64,000 nt of DNA from Pedobacter sp. Leaf250. GTDB taxonomy: Bacteria; Bacteroidota; Bacteroidia; Sphingobacteriales; Sphingobacteriaceae. This document shows, one piece after another, positions 26,108-35,893 of the stretch. The notes under the pieces are model-generated. The model made no database searches, was not told the origin of the DNA, and saw nothing but the letters and a program-made list of their open reading frames with translations. Location of the stretch: NCBI RefSeq assembly GCF_920984735.1, contig NZ_CAKLBU010000007.1, positions 86,545-150,544 on the forward strand, read 5' to 3'. Position 1 is the first letter of the stretch. Each line of letters opens with the position of its first letter. The position numbers and the translations under genes are program-made.

Positions 26108-27403
26108 TTAGAATGTAGGATCTGCTGGTGTATTAGGATTATTATCCCGTTCCTGGAAAGGATATGGGAAAAAATTCCGCTTGCGATCTGTTAAAGGCTG
26201 ATTGAACCTTCTCATATCTTCGAGCTTTAAACCCGACATAAACAATTCAATACTTCTGTGTTTGTAAATTAAATCCAATAATTGCTGTTGGGTATAGGTA
26301 CCCGTTAAAGCAGGTAAATTTGCCCCAACGCCAAAAGGATCTGTTGCTGCAGTTTTGGTTACAATTTTGTTCAGCTCTGTTAAGGCACTCGTTAAATTTG
26401 GTGTAGCCTGACGGGCATAAGCTTCTGCTTTTATCAAAGTAACTTCCCCTGGTAGATAAACCGGAATCTGTGTGAAAGTACCCGCTCCGAAACCATTAAT
26501 TCTTACAGTAGTATTTACAACCGTATAAAATGGAATTCTAGCATCGCCTGCATCAGGAATATTTGCACCGGTTTGACCAAGATTAATGTTTTTCGGCTGA
26601 ATAACATTATTTGTTGATGTTGCAATTTCGAAAATAGGATTAAGGTTTAGTGCATCATAAGTAAATGTAGATCTCTTGGTTAAATCAACCGCGTTTGCCG
26701 CAGTTAATGCAAGAGCATAATTTCCAGCAAACAAGGCATACCTCGCTTTTAAAGCATTTAAGGTATTCGGTATATCAATTCCTGCTGGAATATTACCTGC
26801 AAAAGAAGTGCTTATGGCATTTGCTGAAATCACGGATAATGCATTATCAATGGTTGAAATTGCTTTATTGAAACCATCAACACGGCTAATAAAAGTTACA
26901 TTTTGTCCTATCCCAGCTGGTACTCTTTCCCAATATTCGGATAAATTGCCAATTGCCAAAGCCTTAAAGATACTCGCATGCGCAATTAAGCCTGCCGCAT
27001 AATTTTTATCTGGTAAGTTTGCCGCATTATTGATTACATTATCCGCATCGAATATAATTTTATTCGAGCCTGCCCAAACACTCAATAAAACCGTATTGGT
27101 TCCATCTACCTGAACACCACCAGCAACTAAACGTTCTTCGTTTGTGTTACCTGTGTTTATCGAAATTAATTCATTTGTTGTTAATCCATTTAATGTAATG
27201 GAAGCATATAAAACTCCGGCTCTTGTAGTCGAAAAGTTTTTTTGCAATCCTACCGTTACGCCTGTTAAGCCTTTTGCAGATGTTAGAACATCATCGGCCG
27301 TTGCCGCATTTGGATTTAAGTATTCCTTTTTACAAGCACTTGAGAAAGCAACTGTTGTAAGCAGAAAAGCATAACCTATATATTTTGATTTTAAATTTTT
27401 CAT
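26108..27403 (-). CDS. SusD/RagB-family lipoprotein, short form
   Basis: A 431-residue lipoprotein (MKNLKSKYIGYAFLLTTVAFSSAC, cysteine at 24, then KKEYLNPNAAT). TPR-like helices are visible (AAGLIAHASIFKALAIGNLSEYWERVP), and the SusD C-terminal signature appears in YKHRSIELFMSGLKLEDMRRFN. It is about 80-150 residues shorter than most SusD proteins, which suggests trimmed surface loops. It begins 14 bp after susC and ends at the terminator facing deoR. With anmK upstream, a murein or amino-sugar ligand is plausible but not shown. Confidence 0.88.
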   Translation of the reverse strand: MKNLKSKYIGYAFLLTTVAFSSACKKEYLNPNAATADDVLTSAKGLTGVTVGLQKNFSTTRAGVLYASITLNGLTTNELISINTGNTNEERLVAGGVQVDGTNTVLLSVWAGSNKIIFDADNVINNAANLPDKNYAAGLIAHASIFKALAIGNLSEYWERVPAGIGQNVTFISRVDGFNKAISTIDNALSVISANAISTSFAGNIPAGIDIPNTLNALKARYALFAGNYALALTAANAVDLTKRSTFTYDALNLNPIFEIATSTNNVIQPKNINLGQTGANIPDAGDARIPFYTVVNTTVRINGFGAGTFTQIPVYLPGEVTLIKAEAYARQATPNLTSALTELNKIVTKTAATDPFGVGANLPALTGTYTQQQLLDLIYKHRSIELFMSGLKLEDMRRFNQPLTDRKRNFFPYPFQERDNNPNTPADPTF

Positions 27404-27417
27404 AATAAGTCTTTTAT

Positions 27418-30400
27418 TTAGAACCTTGCTTGTAAACCGAAAGAAAATGTACGTGGAATTGGCACCGATCCGAAATCGATATTTCTTAAAATAGTCGACT
27501 GACCACCAGAGTTTAATTCTGGATCGTAGCCTTTGTAATTATCCCATGAGAACAAGTTTCTACCGCTAATATTTACTGTCAGGTTTTTAATAAACTTTAC
27601 TTGTCCAATGTTATAGCTCAAAGAAATCTCTCTTAATTTTACAAAAGAGCCATCATCAATACGCCATTCTTCTACGTTATATGCACCGGCAACATAACCT
27701 CTAGGCAATTGCCCTAATTGCTCAGCTTCGGCAACTTTGCCATTACCTACACCTTGGCGGGTTCTCCAATCTGCATTCCAAACATCTCCACCCTGAACAG
27801 CATCCAATTGAATATGTAAGCTTAATTTTTTGTAGGTAAAATCATTAACAAATGATCCGGTGTAATCTGGATTAGGATCTCCAATTACTTTACGTAAAAC
27901 GGTTCCTGTTGGTTGGCCATTAGCATCTCTTTGCACTTCGTAATCTGTAGACGATTTTTGAACACCTCTTTCTGTTAGCGGAATGCCCTGCGCATTCAGT
28001 AATAAATTTCCATTGGCATCACGAGCGAAGAAAGTTCCATAAAATACGCCTATCGGATAACCATCGGTAATGGAAACTGGCGCCCCAGGATTTGTAGAAA
28101 TCAATCTTTGCGCACCTGATCCTGTTATTTTATTTCTATTTCTGTTGAAGATCACAGTTGATGTCCAAGAAAAATCATCAGTTTTTAACGGCACTCCTGT
28201 TAACATTAACTCGATACCTTTATTTTTAAGTGTTCCGCCAATATTATCCAATAAACTTGAATAACCTGTAGTTGGTGCAATTACAACACCCAATAATAAA
28301 TCACTTACACTTTTATTATAGTAGCTAAAAGTTAATCCTAAGCGATTATTGAAAAATGACATATCGGTACCTATCTCCAATTCCTTTTGGCGTTCGGGCT
28401 TAACATTTGTATTTGCCAAAGTATTTAATGAAGTAAGAGAAGTTTTACTATTCAGCGCACTTGGCGAATAAACATTAAAACGATCGTATGCGCCAATTCC
28501 AGTTAAGTTACCCGATTCGCCATAAGCAGCTCTTAACTTAAATGCGTTCCACCATGAAGAAACGCCAAAATCTTTCCAATAATCAGCAGATGATAATACA
28601 TAACTGATATTCGCTTTTGGATAATATTGCGTTCTGTTATTTTCGCCAAATACAGTAGATTGATCTATCCTTATGGCTCCTGTTACGAACAAATGATCTT
28701 TGTATTTAAAGTTTTGTTGCAGATAGGCTCCACTGATTGAAAATTCCGAACGACTATCGGCATTGGGCAAAATTGTACTTGCGCCATTTACCACTTGAAC
28801 AAATGGGGCTAAACCACGACCATTTAATAAGCTATAAAGATCCTTTTGATATTGATAAGAGCCGCCCAACTGCGTTGTTGAACTTAAAAGATCGGTAATT
28901 TTAGTATCGTAAGTAAAATTTAATTCGTTGTTAAATAACGTAGTGGTAGCATTTGCAGCACTTGCATAACCATTTAAAGAAGGATCTAAAGTTGGTCCGC
29001 CACCATAAAAACCTGTACTTACATTATAAGCAAATGGCGGAATGTAAGTTGTTCCATTTTGAATGGAGTTATCAAGCCCCATCGTATAATCGATGGTTAA
29101 GTTTTTAACTGGCGTTAACTTTAAACCTGTATTTGCAATAATTCGATTAGTGAATTGGCGTTGTTTAATATCTTCGATAACAGATACTGGGTTAACACGA
29201 CCACGTTCACCAATCGCTTTTAAATTTCCTAAAGCATCTCTGGCAAAAATATCATGGAAGTTACCAATGATTGTAACGGAGTTCATCGGCGAAAAGAAGG
29301 AATTACCATCTGGTTTTTCATTAGCATCGCTATGGATGTAGTTGAACCCAGCTGTCATTTTTGCCCATTTGTTAATCGTTTGATCTAAATTAGCCCTGAA
29401 ATTCATCCGGGTAAAATCGGTATTTTTAATAATCCCCTGGTTAGAAAAATAACCGGCAGATGTGTAAAACTTGGTATTATCATTACCCCCAGAAACCGAA
29501 ACCGAGTTATCAGTTCCAACACCTGTTCTAAAAATATAGTCTTGATAATTATACCTTGTTACCGCAGTGGTATTTGTTAGTGCAGGCGTTAAAACATCTT
29601 GAGTTTGTGCGGTTGTGCCGTCCGTTGGGCCACCAAATTTTACGGGCGATTGGTTTACATCAATCTGCTTGCGCAATTCACTTATGGTTAAGCTCGTATT
29701 GAAACTCACTTGAGGCGCACCTGTTTTACCTCGTTTGGTAAAAATTTGGATTACTCCAGCATTTGCTCTTGATCCATAAATAGCTGCAGCTGCTGCTCCA
29801 TTTAAAACTTCAATGCGATCTATATCCGCTGGATTGATATCAACCATTCTGTTTTGGCCAATACTTCCAACAAAATTGCCTCCATCATAATTGGCAGAGG
29901 TATTGGTAACTCTTGTTGTAGAATTATTTACAATTACACCATCAATAATGTACAAAGGCTCAGATGATGAGTTTACAGAACTCACGCCTCTTAATCGCAC
30001 TGAAATGCCACCAGCCGGATCTCCGGAGTTTTGACTGATTTGCGCACCCGGTGTTTTACCCTGAAGCGATGCCAACGCGTTTCCGCTTGGTGCCTTATTT
30101 AAATCATCGCCTTTAACTGTACTCACATAACTTCCCAATTGCTTTCTGGTAGTTCCTTGTGAAGTTCCGGTAACGATTACCTCATCTAGCCCAACGGCAT
30201 CTGCACCCAGGGTGGCATTTACCTGAACCTGATCGGCTGTTGCCAATGTAACTGATTGGGTTTTGCTTTTATAACCCACGAATGAGAATTGAATCTGGGC
30301 ATTTCCAGCAGCTAAATCAACAGAAAAAGAATAAGTTCCGTTGCCATTGGTACTAGTGGCTAAATTTGTATTTAAAATTTTTACAACAACGCCGGGAATC

Positions 30401-30549
30401 GGATCGTTATTAGAGGCATCGGTAACTTTACCGCTAATGGTATAGCGTTTAGTTTGCCCCTGTGCCATTCCTGTAAATAAAAGCAGCAGAAATGGGATCA
30501 TCAAAATTGCAAAAAATCTTGTTGACCATTTTAGGTAACTTTTTTCCAT
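27418..30549 (-). CDS. SusC/RagA-family TonB-dependent transporter
   Basis: A 1043-residue transporter from ATG 30549 (MEKSYLKWSTRFFAILMIPF). The upstream extension would run through the promoter and is rejected. Signal peptide to about residue 33 (MAQGQ), regulatory-like domain (about 38-120, YTISGKVTDASNNDPIPGVVVK), plug (about 125-250, with SLQGKTPGAQISQN and LYIIDGVIV, and NGAAAAAIYGSRANAGVIQIFTKRG) and barrel to the terminal PRTFSFGLQARF. It lies 108 bp downstream of anmK with its own good promoter, and its SusD partner follows. It is probably the import channel for the amino-sugar locus; this is inferred from neighbours only. Confidence 0.93.
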   Translation of the reverse strand: MEKSYLKWSTRFFAILMIPFLLLLFTGMAQGQTKRYTISGKVTDASNNDPIPGVVVKILNTNLATSTNGNGTYSFSVDLAAGNAQIQFSFVGYKSKTQSVTLATADQVQVNATLGADAVGLDEVIVTGTSQGTTRKQLGSYVSTVKGDDLNKAPSGNALASLQGKTPGAQISQNSGDPAGGISVRLRGVSSVNSSSEPLYIIDGVIVNNSTTRVTNTSANYDGGNFVGSIGQNRMVDINPADIDRIEVLNGAAAAAIYGSRANAGVIQIFTKRGKTGAPQVSFNTSLTISELRKQIDVNQSPVKFGGPTDGTTAQTQDVLTPALTNTTAVTRYNYQDYIFRTGVGTDNSVSVSGGNDNTKFYTSAGYFSNQGIIKNTDFTRMNFRANLDQTINKWAKMTAGFNYIHSDANEKPDGNSFFSPMNSVTIIGNFHDIFARDALGNLKAIGERGRVNPVSVIEDIKQRQFTNRIIANTGLKLTPVKNLTIDYTMGLDNSIQNGTTYIPPFAYNVSTGFYGGGPTLDPSLNGYASAANATTTLFNNELNFTYDTKITDLLSSTTQLGGSYQYQKDLYSLLNGRGLAPFVQVVNGASTILPNADSRSEFSISGAYLQQNFKYKDHLFVTGAIRIDQSTVFGENNRTQYYPKANISYVLSSADYWKDFGVSSWWNAFKLRAAYGESGNLTGIGAYDRFNVYSPSALNSKTSLTSLNTLANTNVKPERQKELEIGTDMSFFNNRLGLTFSYYNKSVSDLLLGVVIAPTTGYSSLLDNIGGTLKNKGIELMLTGVPLKTDDFSWTSTVIFNRNRNKITGSGAQRLISTNPGAPVSITDGYPIGVFYGTFFARDANGNLLLNAQGIPLTERGVQKSSTDYEVQRDANGQPTGTVLRKVIGDPNPDYTGSFVNDFTYKKLSLHIQLDAVQGGDVWNADWRTRQGVGNGKVAEAEQLGQLPRGYVAGAYNVEEWRIDDGSFVKLREISLSYNIGQVKFIKNLTVNISGRNLFSWDNYKGYDPELNSGGQSTILRNIDFGSVPIPRTFSFGLQARF

Positions 30550-30584
30550 AAAATTTGGTTTTGTAGTTAAGATTAGGATTTCAA

Positions 30585-30614
30585 CAAATTTAGCAAAATA
30601 CCCAACAAAGCAAA
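30585..30614 (-). promoter_or_regulatory. Promoter of the second susCD operon
   Basis: On the minus strand TTTG (30611-30614), an 18-bp spacer and TAAATTTG (30585-30592) match the Bacteroidota promoter pattern, 36 bp before the ATG. susCD can therefore be transcribed independently of anmK. Confidence 0.6.
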
Positions 30615-30657
30615 TTTTAATTCGATACAAAGAAGTTTACAAAATGATAGAAAGGTA

Positions 30658-31854
30658 TTATGATGGCAAACTTATTTTTCCCATACATATTGATGGTACG
30701 CCTTGTCTATCTCCAAAATCGATGGCTTGCCCGCATAAGGTTTCATTGGCTAAGACAGCAAACAAAACAGCTTCCTTCGCATCAGGGTTAATATTTAAAT
30801 CATCTGTGGTGAAGAAATTCGAGTTTGGAAGCTTCTTTTTAAGCAAATCTACCAAAAGCGGATTGTGCATACCGCCGCCGCTCATAAAAATTTGTACTTT
30901 TGCATCTTCTCCAAAGCATCGTTTTACAGCATCAGAAATGGTTTGTGCTGAAAAATGGCATAAAGTTGCCATCACATCCTCTAATTTAATATCTAAAGTA
31001 GCGGTTTGGCTTTGCGCATTTTGTAAATAATCCAGATTAAATAATTCTGGTCCCGTGGTTTTTGGGAAAGCCATATCAAAAAAATCACAGTTCAATAACC
31101 CCTTCAATAATGTTTCATTTAAGCTTCCAGATTTTGCAACTGCTCCATTTTTATCATAAAACTGGTTGTAGTGGTATTGCATAAACTGATCCATCAATGT
31201 ATTACCTGGCCCAACATCGGTAGAAAATATTTCAGATGCCTTTAGGTTTCCTGGTAAGTAAGTGAAATTGGCTATCCCACCAATATTAAGCATTACCCTA
31301 TCTTCGTCTCTTTTAGAAAAGATCAAATAATCGCCATAAACAGCCAAAGGAGCACCTTCGCCACCTGCAGCCAAATGCTTTTGTCGAAAATCGGACAAGG
31401 TTATGATTCCGGTTTTCACAGCAACATGATCGCCATCGCCTATTTGCAGTGTTCCGTTCGGATAATCAGGTAATTTATGAAGTGATTTCGGGGCATGAAA
31501 AATAGTTTGGCCGTGACTGGCAATAAAATCAACCTGATCATTCTTATAACCCCATTCATTTAAAGCCTCATTAATTAGTTGGGCATGAGTATTCGCTATG
31601 TGTTCATTCATTAAGCAAACCAGTTCCAAATCAACAAGTTTTTTAGAAAAAATGGCTTTAATTTTCGATCTAAAGTCATCTGTATATGCTCCTGTTTTAA
31701 ATTCTAAAATTTTAATATCAGTTTCTGCACCACTTCCGCTAACCGCACAAAGAGCAATATCCAAACCATCCATTGATGTACCGCTCATTAAACCAATAAT
31801 TAAACGTTGCTGTTTTTGTGCTTTATTGTAAAGGTTTCTTATCTGGAGATTCAT
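30658..31854 (-). CDS. anmK: Anhydro-N-acetylmuramic acid kinase
   Basis: A 398-residue cytoplasmic sugar kinase that opens the 1,6-anhydro ring of anhydro-MurNAc and phosphorylates it to MurNAc-6-phosphate (EC 2.7.1.170), a step in recycling cell-wall sugars. The ATP-binding LMSGTSMDGLDIALC near 23-37 is diagnostic. SHGQTIFH, the family LNIGGIANFTYLP, STDVGPGNTLMDQF and FMSGGGMHNP follow. Length matches the family. It is divergent from nagB, which acts further along the same recycling route, and precedes a susCD pair on the same strand. A 14-bp palindrome lies in the divergent gap. Confidence 0.95.
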   Translation of the reverse strand: MNLQIRNLYNKAQKQQRLIIGLMSGTSMDGLDIALCAVSGSGAETDIKILEFKTGAYTDDFRSKIKAIFSKKLVDLELVCLMNEHIANTHAQLINEALNEWGYKNDQVDFIASHGQTIFHAPKSLHKLPDYPNGTLQIGDGDHVAVKTGIITLSDFRQKHLAAGGEGAPLAVYGDYLIFSKRDEDRVMLNIGGIANFTYLPGNLKASEIFSTDVGPGNTLMDQFMQYHYNQFYDKNGAVAKSGSLNETLLKGLLNCDFFDMAFPKTTGPELFNLDYLQNAQSQTATLDIKLEDVMATLCHFSAQTISDAVKRCFGEDAKVQIFMSGGGMHNPLLVDLLKKKLPNSNFFTTDDLNINPDAKEAVLFAVLANETLCGQAIDFGDRQGVPSICMGKISLPS

Positions 31855-31874
31855 AACAGTCTTTAAAAAAATTG

Positions 31875-31888
31875 ATCAAACGTTTGAT
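31875..31888. promoter_or_regulatory. Candidate operator between anmK and nagB
   Basis: ATCAAACGTTTGAT is a perfect 14-bp palindrome with a central CG, the symmetry typical of LacI-family sites. It is 21 bp upstream of the anmK ATG. A second AACGTTTG occurs at 31937-31944. It may co-regulate the two divergent amino-sugar genes. Confidence 0.45.
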
Positions 31889-32003
31889 TTTACTCTTAAT
31901 TGAGTTTTAAAAAATTAGTTGCAATAAAAGTAAATAACGTTTGTTAAAAATTGGCTATAACTCTCTATCTTTACTGCTCCGTACATTAAAATCCATAAAT
32001 AAA

Positions 32004-33929
32004 ATGGCTAGATTAAATCTACTGGAGGAGACACGTTTCGAGAAACTACCTGTAAGCGTGTTCGATAATCCAAAAATTGCTTCTGTTAATGTGGCGCACC
32101 GAATTGCCAACCTCATTAAGTCAAAACAAGCAAACAACGCACCTGCAGTACTGGGCTTAGCAACAGGTGTTACCCCAATTGCAGTTTACGCTGAATTAGT
32201 TAGACTGCACAAGGAAGAGGGTTTAAGTTTTAAAAACGTAATAACTTTTAATTTGGATGAATACTATCCAATGCAGCCAAATGCAGCGCAGAGTTACGTT
32301 ACATTTATGAACGAAAATCTTTTCGATCATATCGACATTGATAAAAACAATGTGCACATCCCAGATGGAACACTTCCGTTAGAGGATATTCCAGCTTTCT
32401 GTTTGGATTATGAGAAAAAAATTGGTGAACTTGGTGGACTTGACATCCAAATTTTAGGTATTGGTAGAACAGGGCACATTGGCTTTAACGAACCGGGTTC
32501 TGCTCCAAACTCTGGAACACGATTAGTAACCCTCGATGATTTGACCCGCCGTGATGCTGCACGTGATTTCGGTGGTAAATCCTTTGTGCCAACCAAGGCT
32601 ATTACCATGGGTATTGGTACAATTTTCAAAGCAAGAGAGATCATTTTAATGGCCTGGAGCCGTAAAAAAGCTTCCATTATTAAAAAGGCTGTTGAAGGCG
32701 AAATTTCTGGCGATGTTCCTGCGACCTATTTACAACTTTCAGAGCATGTAGAATTTATTTTAGATACACCAGCGGCTGCAGAACTTACACGTTTTGATAC
32801 TCCATGGTTGGTTAAGGATTGTATTTGGACAGAAGCATTGATTCGCAAAGCGGTAATTTGGTTAGCCAATACGCTTAAAAAACCAGTATTAAAATTAACT
32901 GAAGACGATTACAATAATAATGGCATGGCGCAATTGGCTACTGAAAAAGGGCCAGTTTACAACATTAACATTCACATCTTCAATAAATTACAACACACCA
33001 TTACTGGTTGGCCAGGTGGAAAACCAAATGCTGATGATTCACAACGCCCGGAAAGAGCCGAGCCTGCTAAAAAGCGTGTAATTATTTTTTCTCCACACCC
33101 TGATGATGACGTTATTTCGATGGGTGGAACCTTTATTCGTTTAGTAGATCAGAAACATGATGTTCATGTCGCTTATCAAACATCAGGCAATACTGCTGTA
33201 TGGGATGATGATGCGCTTCGTTTTGTAGAATTCAATGTTGATTTTACTGAAAAAATGGGAATGGATAACTCTCATTTGAAAGAACTGTACAATAACATGA
33301 GAACTTTTATTGAGCAGAAAAGACCTAACCAGGTGGATACGCCAGAAATACAAACTGTTAAAGGTTTGATTAGAAAAGGTGAAGCCATTGCTGGTGCCCG
33401 TTACTGCGGTTTGGAAGATGATCATATTCATTTTCAGGCGCTTCCATTTTATGAAAGCGGAAAAAATCAGAAAAATCCGGTAACTGATGCTGATATTGAA
33501 CTGACCATGGCACTCTTACAACAAGTAAAACCGCAACAGGTTTTTGCTGCTGGCGACTTTGAAGATCCACATGGAACACACATTGTTTGTTTCAATATTA
33601 TTTTGGCAGCTTTAACGCGTTTGCGCAAAACTGAAGCCTGGGCTCAGGATTGCTGGTTATGGATGTACCGTGGAGCTTGGCATGAATTTGAAACGCATGA
33701 AATCGAAATGGCAGTTCCCATCTCTCCACAAGAGTTGGAACGCAAAAGAAATGCAATCTTCAAACATCAAAGTCAGAAAGATAGAGCTGTTTTTCCAGGT
33801 GATGATGCCCGCGAATTTTGGCAACGGGCGGAAGACAGAAACCGTGAAACTGCAAAAGCTTACGACGATTTGGGTTTGGCAGAGTACGAAGCTATGGAAG
33901 CTTTTGTTCGCTGGAAGTTTAACGATTAA
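32004..33929 (+). CDS. nagB: Glucosamine-6-phosphate deaminase fused to a LmbE-like domain
   Basis: A 641-residue two-domain protein from ATG 32004 (MARLNLLEETRFEKL); the frame runs 21 codons further upstream without support. Residues 15-280 are a NagB isomerase/deaminase with ATGVTPI, FNLDEYYP and GHIGFNEPGS, converting glucosamine-6-phosphate to fructose-6-phosphate and ammonia (EC 3.5.99.6). Residues 365-610 are a LmbE/PIG-L zinc deacetylase-type domain with SPHPDDDVISMGG and the distal DPHGTHIVC. This fusion is usual for Bacteroidota NagB; the function of the second half is unclear, perhaps an amino-sugar deacetylase supplying the first. It is divergent from anmK. Confidence 0.92.
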   Translation: MARLNLLEETRFEKLPVSVFDNPKIASVNVAHRIANLIKSKQANNAPAVLGLATGVTPIAVYAELVRLHKEEGLSFKNVITFNLDEYYPMQPNAAQSYVTFMNENLFDHIDIDKNNVHIPDGTLPLEDIPAFCLDYEKKIGELGGLDIQILGIGRTGHIGFNEPGSAPNSGTRLVTLDDLTRRDAARDFGGKSFVPTKAITMGIGTIFKAREIILMAWSRKKASIIKKAVEGEISGDVPATYLQLSEHVEFILDTPAAAELTRFDTPWLVKDCIWTEALIRKAVIWLANTLKKPVLKLTEDDYNNNGMAQLATEKGPVYNINIHIFNKLQHTITGWPGGKPNADDSQRPERAEPAKKRVIIFSPHPDDDVISMGGTFIRLVDQKHDVHVAYQTSGNTAVWDDDALRFVEFNVDFTEKMGMDNSHLKELYNNMRTFIEQKRPNQVDTPEIQTVKGLIRKGEAIAGARYCGLEDDHIHFQALPFYESGKNQKNPVTDADIELTMALLQQVKPQQVFAAGDFEDPHGTHIVCFNIILAALTRLRKTEAWAQDCWLWMYRGAWHEFETHEIEMAVPISPQELERKRNAIFKHQSQKDRAVFPGDDAREFWQRAEDRNRETAKAYDDLGLAEYEAMEAFVRWKFND

Positions 33930-33944
33930 TATTATTAGACTACG

Positions 33945-33976
33945 AATCCCCGCTTGTTTAAGCGGGGATTTTTTTT
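33945..33976 (+). terminator. Intrinsic terminator of nagB
   Basis: AATCCCCGCTT (33945-33955) pairs perfectly with AAGCGGGGATT (33960-33970) around a 4-base loop, followed by a T-run to 33976. Confidence 0.92.
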
Positions 33977-33986
33977 GTCGTAATTG

Positions 33987-34114
33987 GTGAAGTCTCAATG
34001 GCCAGAAGCGCAGCAATACTTCGCAATTTTTTTTAAAAAAAGTTTTTAAGGATTGCATTGTCGAGACTGACGAAGTTCTCCCACAACACAAAAGCCTACT
34101 AAACTTCGTAAGTC
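33987..34114 (+). repeat. Dispersed double-hairpin repeat, family 2, copy A
   Basis: Two inverted-repeat halves. The first (33987-34026) runs GTGAAGTCTCAATGGCC to AATACTTCGCAA. The second (34064-34114) runs GACTGACGAAGTTCTCCC to AAACTTCGTAAGTC. Both halves match 49825-49957 in the opposite orientation, with the same order and nearly the same spacing. It ends 2 bp from the stop codon of the GH43 gene. Confidence 0.75.
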
Positions 34115-34116
34115 AT

Positions 34117-35757
34117 TTACTGATCATCGCCACTATAATCCAACCATTTAAAATTTGCCTTATTAACTGATTTTTCTCCAGAAGAAGTTGCATACAACCC
34201 AAACAAAGAACCCACAAAACCACCAGCAACTTTAGTACTTAAAAATTTCCCATCAACATTTTCCTTCAACACTTTCCATTCTTTCGGTTTACTGGCATAA
34301 TAAAAATGATACTTATCCTTATTGGCTTCTATTTTAAGGTAAATTTTGGCACCCAAAAATTTCGTTTCGGCCAATAAATCCATCGATTTTGAGTCTTTGT
34401 TTCCTTTAAATAATTGTATAACTGGCTGGTCTTTCGCAATAGATTTGCATAAAAAATAAAAATTGTATTCGCTTTGAAAAATCGTTATTCCCGCTTTTTC
34501 ATTTTCGCTCCTAGCATCGAAAACCAATTGTGTACTTGCATCGCATTTTAAATGTTGCTGACGCTTACCAATAAAAGCAGGGTTTCCATTGCCCATAACT
34601 GTTTCTGATCGTAAATCCATAGTCAGCCCTGACTGATTGAGCTTATACCAGGAAGTATCCAGAGTTCTTAAAAAAAGCAAAGCAGGATCAAGCCTATTTT
34701 CAAATTTAATCCGATAAGAGAAATTACCATTTTGAGGTTTTGCGTTCTTAATTTTAACCTCCTTAAAATTAGCGAAATAGTTAAACTTAATTTCTTTGCT
34801 ATCCGGATTAATAACTGGCCAATCATTAACCCACTTTACTGGGGCAATAAATGTTTCACGCCCGGTATTATAAAAATCGCCTTCGTAAGGACGAACAGCT
34901 AAGAACACAGCATAGGTTTTCCCGTCTGGACCATCTATAAGCTCGGCATGACCAGCAGATGTTATTGGATTTTTTCGGTTTGGGTCAAGGTCTCTTTGGG
35001 TCAAGATTGGATTATTCTCATAGGCTACATATGGTCCTACTGCCGACTTACTCCTTAAAACAACCTGCGAATGATTGACAGAGGTTCCTCCTTCGGCAGC
35101 ACACAAATAATACCAATTGCCACGCTTGAAAATATGTGGCCCTTCGATCCAAACTGGTTTTTTGCTAATATCTACTCCACCGTTCACCAATTGCTTTTCT
35201 TCACCAATAACCTTCAAATTGATTGGATCAAATTCATAAACACGAATGGTTCTATGTCCGCTATACAATGGTTTATTGTCTGGAGCATCGCTATTGTAAA
35301 CAATGTAAGCTTTATCCTTATCGAAGAATAAAGATGGATCTATACCTTTAACTTCGGGCAACCAAACCGGATCGCTCCAAGGCCCAGCGGGATTTTTAGC
35401 CGTAACTACAAAATTTCCTTTTCGATCGATAAGTGTACAGGTAACATAATACAACCCATTATGAAAATTAATTGATGGAGCAAATAAACCTCGTGATACA
35501 CCATCACCCATAAAATTCATTTGACCTGGCCGGTCGATCACATTGCCAATCTGTTTCCAGTTTTTTAAATCTTTACTGTGGAAAACTGGTATTCCCGGAA
35601 AGTACGAAAAAGTAGAATTCACCAAATAGTAATCCGTACCCACTTTGGTAACACTTGGGTCAGGGTAGAAACCAGAAAGAATAGGATTAGTTAACTTTAT
35701 TTGTGCTGAACCAGCAATTGCAATTGAACAGAAAAAAATCAGTAGGAACTTTTTCAT
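34117..35757 (-). CDS. GH43 beta-xylosidase/arabinofuranosidase
   Basis: A 546-residue exported glycosidase (signal MKKFLLIFFCSIAIAGSAQ). The five-bladed propeller (about 22-330) carries the three family acids: Asp33 in FYPDPSV, Asp140 in GIDPSLF and Glu205 in WIEGPHIF. A C-terminal lectin-like domain (about 345-535, FSYRIKFENRLDPALLFLRT) is typical of GH43 beta-xylosidases. It probably releases xylose or arabinose from xylo-oligosaccharides. The gene is divergent from the GH35 gene across a promoter region whose -33 element is covered by a LacI-type operator, placing it in the xylan regulon. Confidence 0.9.
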   Translation of the reverse strand: MKKFLLIFFCSIAIAGSAQIKLTNPILSGFYPDPSVTKVGTDYYLVNSTFSYFPGIPVFHSKDLKNWKQIGNVIDRPGQMNFMGDGVSRGLFAPSINFHNGLYYVTCTLIDRKGNFVVTAKNPAGPWSDPVWLPEVKGIDPSLFFDKDKAYIVYNSDAPDNKPLYSGHRTIRVYEFDPINLKVIGEEKQLVNGGVDISKKPVWIEGPHIFKRGNWYYLCAAEGGTSVNHSQVVLRSKSAVGPYVAYENNPILTQRDLDPNRKNPITSAGHAELIDGPDGKTYAVFLAVRPYEGDFYNTGRETFIAPVKWVNDWPVINPDSKEIKFNYFANFKEVKIKNAKPQNGNFSYRIKFENRLDPALLFLRTLDTSWYKLNQSGLTMDLRSETVMGNGNPAFIGKRQQHLKCDASTQLVFDARSENEKAGITIFQSEYNFYFLCKSIAKDQPVIQLFKGNKDSKSMDLLAETKFLGAKIYLKIEANKDKYHFYYASKPKEWKVLKENVDGKFLSTKVAGGFVGSLFGLYATSSGEKSVNKANFKWLDYSGDDQ

Positions 35758-35785
35758 TTAGTGTGGACTATTTGGTTAAATATCC

Positions 35786-35816
35786 GAAAGGTATAAAATA
35801 ATAATTATGAATGCAA
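35786..35816 (-). promoter_or_regulatory. Promoter of the GH43 gene
   Basis: On the minus strand TTG (35814-35816), a 20-bp spacer and TACCTTTC (35786-35793, 7 of 8 positions of TAnnTTTG). The TTG lies inside the operator at 35812-35825. The ATG is 29 bp downstream. Confidence 0.6.
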
Positions 35817-35825
35817 CCGATTGCA
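35812..35825. promoter_or_regulatory. LacI-type operator 1
   Basis: TGCAACCGATTGCA, identical to the site at 46226-46239 and the exact reverse complement of that at 55170-55183. The GCAA-nCGn-TTGC form is the classic LacI/PurR operator pattern. It overlaps the -33 elements of both divergent promoters, so the LacI protein encoded at 47513-48535 would block both. Confidence 0.8.
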
Positions 35826-35850
35826 GAAACTAATTTTTTTCTTATTTTAG
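35821..35850 (+). promoter_or_regulatory. Promoter of the GH35 gene
   Basis: TTG (35821-35823), a 19-bp spacer and TATTTTAG (35843-35850, 7 of 8 positions of the -7 consensus). The TTG is part of the operator. The ATG follows 43 bp later. Confidence 0.55.
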
Positions 35851-35893
35851 TGCTTCAATTTTGATCAAAAATCAATTCTAACCAATAAATATT

